From contig NC_092695.1 in assembly GCF_964275005.1 (NCBI RefSeq), forward strand, positions 15,932,567-15,996,566: DNA of 64,000 nt, written 5' to 3'. Position numbers and translations under genes: made by a program. The notes under the pieces are model-generated. The model had not been told where the DNA came from, did no database searches, and worked only from the letters and a program-made list of their open reading frames with translations. The DNA is from Diadema setosum. Its lineage: Eukaryota; Echinodermata; Echinoidea; Diadematoida; Diadematidae. Shown piece by piece: positions 59,090-64,000 of this stretch. Every line of letters starts with the position of its first letter. Position 1 is the first letter of the stretch.

Positions 59090-62000
59090 GCATTGAAAAT
59101 TTTGACATTTTACAGTCCAAAAACTGCCGTTTGTAGCTATATTTTCGCTTTTGAAATTAAGGGGGACCGCGCCGGGCGCAACTGCTGTCAATCACTGGCA
59201 GCAACATCAGGAGAATGGCATAGCGGTTAAATGCGAGCGTGCGGAGCGAGCGCGCTTGAAAGTTTTGACATTTTACAGTCCAAAGACTGCCGTTTGTGGC
59301 TGTATTTTTTCGCTTTGGAAATTAAGGGAGACACACCGGGCAAAACTGCCGGCAATTACTGGCAGCAACATCAGGAGAATAGCATAACGAATAAATGCGA
59401 GCGAGCGAAGCGAGTGAGCTTGAAAATTTTGATATTTTACAGTCCCCCAAACTGCCCTTTGTGGCTGTATTTTTTCGCTTGGGAAATAAAGGGGGCGCAC
59501 CGGGCGAACACTGCTGGCAATTACTGGCAGCAACATCAGGAGAATGGCATAATGATTAAATGCGAGCGAGCGAAGCGAGCGAGCTTCAAAATTTTCACAT
59601 TTTACAGTCCAAAAACTACCGTTCGTAATTATATTTTTCGCTTTGGAAATTAACGGGGACCGCACCGGGCGCAACTGCTGTCAATCACTGGCAGCAGCAT
59701 CAGGAGAATGGCATAGCGGTTAAATGCGAGCGAGCGGAGCGAGCGAGCTTGAAAGTTTTGACATTTTACAGTCCAAAGACTGCCGTTTGTGGCTGTATTT
59801 TTTCGCTTTGGAAATTAAGGGAGACACACCGGGCAAAATTGCCGGCAATTACTGGCAGCAACATCAGGAGAATAGCATAACGAATAAATGCGAGCGAGCG
59901 AAGCGAGTGAGCTTGAAAATTTTGATATTTTACAGTCCCCCAAACTGCCCTTTGTGGCTGTATTTTTTCGCTTGGGAAATAAAGGGGGCGCACCGGGCGA
60001 ACACTGTTGGCAATTACTGGCAGCAACATCAGGAGAATGGCATAATGATTAAATGCGAGCGAGCGAAGCGAGCGAGCTTCAAAATTTTCACATTTTACAG
60101 TCCAAAAACTACCGTTCGTAGTTATATTTTTCGCTTTGGAAATTGTGGGGGACCGCACCGGGCGCAACTGCTGTCAATCACCATCAGGAGAATGGCATAG
60201 CGGTTAAATGCGAGCGAGCGGAGCGAGCGAGCTTGAAAGTTTTGACATTTTACAGTCCAAAGACTGCCGTTTGTGGCTGTATTTTTTCGCTTTGGAAATT
60301 AAGGGAGACACACCGGGCAAAATTGCCGGCAATTACTGGCAGCAACATCAGGAGAATAGCATAACGAATAAATGCGAGCGAGCGAAGCGAGTGAGCTTGA
60401 AAATTTTGATTTTTTACAGTCCCCCAAACTGTCCTTTGTGGCTGTATTTTTTCGCTTGGGAAATAAAGGGGGCGCACCGGGCGAAAACTGCTGGCAATTA
60501 CTGGCAGCAACATCAGGAGAATGGCATAATGATTAAATGCGAGCGAGCGAAGCGAGCGAGCTTCAAAATTTTCACATTTTACAGTCCAAAAACTACCGTT
60601 CGTAGTTATATTTTTCGCTTTGGAAATTAAGGGGGACCGCACCGGGCGCAACTGCTGTCAATCACTGGCAGCAACATCAGGAGAATGGCATAGCGGTTAA
60701 ATGCGAGCGAGCGGAGCGAGCGAGCTTGAAAGTTTTGACATTTTACAGTCCAAAGACTGCCGTTTGTGGCTGTATTTTTTCGCTTTGGAAATTAAGGAGA
60801 CACACCGGGCAAAATTGCCGGCAATTACTGGCAGCAACATCAGGAGAATAGCATAACGAATAAATGCGAGCGAGCGAAGCGAGTGAGCTTGAAAATTTTG
60901 ATTTTTTACAGTCCCCCAAACTGTCCTTTGTGGCTGTATTTTTTCGCTTGGGAAATAAAGGGGGCGCACCGGGCGAAAACTGCTGGCAATTACTGGCAGC
61001 AACATCAGGAGAATGGCATAATGATTAAATGCGAGCGAGCGAAGCGAGCGAGCTTCAAAATTTTCACATTTTACAGTCCAAAAACTACCGTTCGTAGTTA
61101 TATTTTTCGCTTTGGAAATTAAGGGGGACCGCACCGGCGCAACTGCTGTCAATCACTAGCAGCAACATCAGGAGAATGGCATAGCGATTAAATGCGAGCG
61201 AGCGGAGCGAGCGAGCTTGAAAATTCTGACATTTTAGAGTCTAAAAACTGCCGTTTGTAGCTATACTTTTTCGCTTTGAAAATTAAGGGGAGCCGCACCG
61301 GGCGCAACTGCTGGCAATCACTGGCAGCAACATCAGGAGAATGGCATAGCGGTTAAATGCGAGCGAGCGGAGCGAGCGAGCTTGAAATTTTTACATTTTA
61401 NNNNNNNNNNNNNNNNNNNNNNNNNNNNNNNNNNNNNNNNNNNNNNNNNNNNNNNNNNNNNNNNNNNNNNNNNNNNNNNNNNNNNNNNNNNNNNNNNNNN
61501 AACTGCTGGCAATCACTGGCAGCAACATCAGGAGAATGGCATAGCGGTTAAATGCGAGCGAGCGGAGCGAGCGAGCTTGAAAATTTTTACATTTTACAGT
61601 CCAAAGACTGCCGTTTGTGACTGTATTATCTCACGTTGGAAATAAAGGGGAGCGCACCGGGCGAAAACTGCTGGCAATTACTGGCAGCAACATCAGGAGA
61701 ATGGCATAATGATTAAATGCGAGCGAGCGAAGCGAGCGAGCTTCAAAATTTTCACATTTTACAGTCCCAAAACTACCGTTCGTAGCTATATTTCTCGCTT
61801 TGGAAATTAAGGGGGGCGCACCGGGCGCAACTGCTGTCAATCACTGGCAGCAGCATCAGGAGAATGGCATAATGATTGAATGCGAGCGAGCTTCAAAATT
61901 TTCACATTTTACAGTCCCAGAACTGCCGTTCGTAGCTATATTTTTCACTTTGGAAATTGAGGGGGCTCACCGGCCGAAAACTGCTGTCAGTCACTGGCAG

Positions 62001-62119
62001 CAACATAAATTTAGGAGAATGGCATTATGGTTGAATGCGAGCGAACGGAGCGAGTGAGCTTTAAAATTTTGATATTTTACACTCCAAAAACTGCCATTTG
62101 TAGCTATATTTTTAGCTTT
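59090..62119. repeat. Tandem array of about 163-bp monomers with a three-monomer higher-order unit
   Basis: Each monomer has the core GAGCGAGCGAAGCGAGCGAG (or a variant), CATTTTACAGTCC, TGGCTGTATTTTTTCGCTTT, GCACCGGGCG and GGCAGCAACATCAGGAGAAT. Three monomer types, told apart by AGCTTGAAAG, AGTGAGCTTGAAAATTTTGA and AGCTTCAAAATTTTCACA, recur in fixed order with starts near 59230, 59724, 60208 and 60700, a period of about 484-493 bp. Monomers become irregular after the gap. All open frames over it, on both strands, arise from this periodicity. Confidence 0.9.
61401..61500. other. Assembly gap (100 N)
   Basis: Exactly 100 N inside the tandem array, so the true array length is unknown. Confidence 0.99.
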
Positions 62120-63677
62120 TGTTTGTCCCACTTTTATGGGAGAACCATCCCCCCCCCCCCCCGATCGACGCCTCTGCATATGAGGGTGCTTTTGTTAAGT
62201 GAAAGATCTGCTGCACACTCTTTGATGAATTAGGTATATATACGTCAATGTCAAAAGTGTACAAAGTTTATCGAAAGGGATCCTGTATAGCGGAGCTTTT
62301 GCATGCTTATGATTGCAATACAACGATCTGGTGCGTAGTTCTGGGGATATTTGGACAATTTTCCATTAAGAAAGTTCGAGATTTGTCCTCATCTCGGGAA
62401 TTGCTTGGGGGATAAATGATTTGTCTGCCTAAACACTTCCAAAGGGCGGGGCAAATGCCCCTTTGCCCCCCTCCCCCCCCCCCCCCCCCGAGATAGATTT
62501 GACGCCCCTGATCTTCCCTGGGAATGCCCATAGATGTATCCTGACTGAGTAATCAGTCACTGTCGTTTCTCACGAATGATTCAGGAAATGGAGGGGGTTC
62601 AATTATGACGATATAGTTTTTGTTATTGTTTGTTTGTTTGTTTTCGTACATATTTTGCAGATGGTCCCCAGTTACTCGCGTCATAGCATGTTTACATGTA
62701 GGCCTATACTATTTGACGTTGTCAACGTCTGAGCCATACCTTACAGTGACTGTATGTCGATGTTCCTTTCTTCGCGAGCGAGCGAAGCGAGCGAGCGCTT
62801 GAGAAAATTATGTATACATTTTCCTACAAGATAGAATACTGTTCCGCTATGTTACCTGTCTGAAGGCCGGCGTACAAACGTCATGCAATAATTATGTCAA
62901 AATTGTTACAATCACATTTCTGCTTCCTCCATTTTTTTCCTCAAAATTCAGGGGGGATGATTGCACAGGCCATCCCCCCCTCCTCCATTTCAGGGGGGGA
63001 TACATCCCCCCCCCCATCCCCCCGGGATTTACGCCCATGTCCAATTGTGATTTTTCGTGAAAGATTAAAAATTATAAACTGTGACATAAATGCTATGATG
63101 GCCTGGACTAAAAAGTCTGCCATTAGAGGAAGTTAAAACAAGAGAACCCCCCCCCCCCCCATAAAAAAAAAAAAAAAAAAATAGTGAGAAGTCGTTGATC
63201 CTAATGCAAACCAAATTTACTGCCTAACTCATATGAATGACGTTTTCAATTCTGAAAAGGATATTTACTCTTCGTTGCAATGACATTCAAAGTTTAAGAG
63301 AACATTTTCTAAAACCTTGCCTATTATCAGCCAGAAAAACACTTGGACAGTACATGCCTCTATCAAGCAGCTCGTGTCCACCCATATTGTGATTACCCCC
63401 CTGTATTATTTAGTCCTACATCCAGGCGGTGATCCGGATCACTGTCGAAATTTGATTAATTTTTCCTCGTGGCATAATCAGTTTTCCTGCAAATTTCATT
63501 TAAAACCGTTCAAAACGTTTTATATAGTTATTTTGCAAACAGACATTTATCATAAACATAAGAACAGCCTTGCGGACATGGCATGTCTACATTTCGGAAA
63601 GCGCTATCTCATAGATACAAAGATGTATAATATAGACGGAAAGAAATGTATTTAATGAACAAACTTGTAGAAGATAC

Positions 63678-63783
63678 CTATTTCACACTTATCCCCAGTT
63701 AAATATTTTGGGCAGTCACGTGAGAATCTTATCAGTGTATATTCCATTATTTAGACATTGCCCTGATAAGCACTGGTCAGCGT
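63678..63783 (-). pseudogene. Degenerate EGF exon remnant
   Basis: Acceptor TTTATTTGAG and donor GTATCT survive. The first part reads ADQCLSGQCLNNGIYTDK, with Tyr in place of the third Cys; then the frame is lost and the end DCPKYLTGDKCEI appears in another frame. The length (106 nt) is not compatible with the phase-1/phase-1 module. It therefore cannot contribute a normal EGF domain. Confidence 0.75.
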
Positions 63784-64000
63784 CTCAAATAAAAAATAAA
63801 GGAAATTGAAGAAGAGATTACAGCATATTTCAAAATCATCGTTTTTACTAATATCATAATGTGGTGGACACTAGAATGTAACTCAGTATCACTAAACTCT
63901 CATCATAAACACCGAAAATGGGAATCTTATTCATTAGCGCAGGTTGCAGAACCAGTAAATGGAAAATATCATATTCAAAATATCATATTAGGAATGATAC

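Larger units (their letters stand above)
58396..63036. mobile_element. 4.6-kb insertion block in the duplicated EGF intron, flanked by an 11-bp direct repeat
   Basis: ATGTCCAATTG occurs immediately outside both ends (58385-58395 and 63037-63047). The DNA on the two outer sides together matches the continuous intron at 57163-57480, so the block interrupts a formerly continuous copy. Its ends share GGCGTAAATCC in inverted orientation, followed by G-rich runs. It contains the tandem array, the assembly gap and several G/C homopolymers. It may be one composite element or nested insertions. Confidence 0.7.

Noticed and set aside
59151..61152. Several 130-158 residue open frames on both strands with near-identical proteins
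   Set aside because: They follow the tandem monomer period exactly, exist on both strands, start and stop at monomer variants, and resemble no protein family.
59090..62119. Regular repeats considered as a CRISPR-like array
   Set aside because: The genome is eukaryotic and units are homogeneous along their length, with no unique spacers.

Overview
This is a eukaryotic, AT-rich, intron-heavy genomic window. It carries three protein genes inside about 60 kb of repeat-laden non-coding DNA. It looks like a marine deuterostome, most likely an echinoderm. The grounds are a caudal-type homeobox exon pair, an astacin protease, a large EGF/Ig/SEA adhesion GPCR, and interspersed repeat families I associate with echinoderm genomes (the short palindromic element beginning TTAAAGGGATGGTATAG and the GAGCGAGCGAAGCGAGCGAG repeat). 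The species cannot be named from the sequence alone.

Layout. (1) 1-11511, plus strand: the 3' two exons of a Cdx (caudal, ParaHox) gene. Exon 2 (4255-4400) and exon 3 (11029-11511) join into a complete homeodomain; exon 1 must lie left of the window. The intron that splits the homeodomain holds a 5.6-kb foldback element (5069-10644) built from inverted arrays of a 165-190 bp unit. (2) 11512-17928: convergent intergenic DNA with microsatellites and one 0.57-kb palindromic element. (3) 17929-30595, minus strand: a complete five-exon secreted astacin-family metalloprotease with one EGF-like domain (353 aa, all splice phases consistent). (4) 30596-34870: spacer with three mobile or repeat elements. 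(5) 34871 to beyond the right edge, minus strand: an adhesion GPCR with 18 intact exons. Read in order they give 1105 aa: EGF x5, Ig, SEA, hormone-receptor-like domain, GAIN/GPS, 7TM and tail. Two further EGF exons (55474-55590 and 63678-63783) are broken.

Most notable points: the receptor combines EGF, Ig, SEA and GAIN modules and keeps both self-cleavage motifs; its EGF exon has been tandemly duplicated with its intron, with one copy stopped and another interrupted by a 4.6-kb insertion that carries a higher-order tandem array and an assembly gap; one receptor intron uses a GC donor; the astacin lacks the usual Glu after its third zinc His and the usual prodomain Asp; and no other ParaHox gene is seen in the 52 kb downstream of Cdx. 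The three genes do not form a functional unit that the sequence can show. Exon boundaries are inferred from splice motifs, frame and family conservation, not from transcripts.
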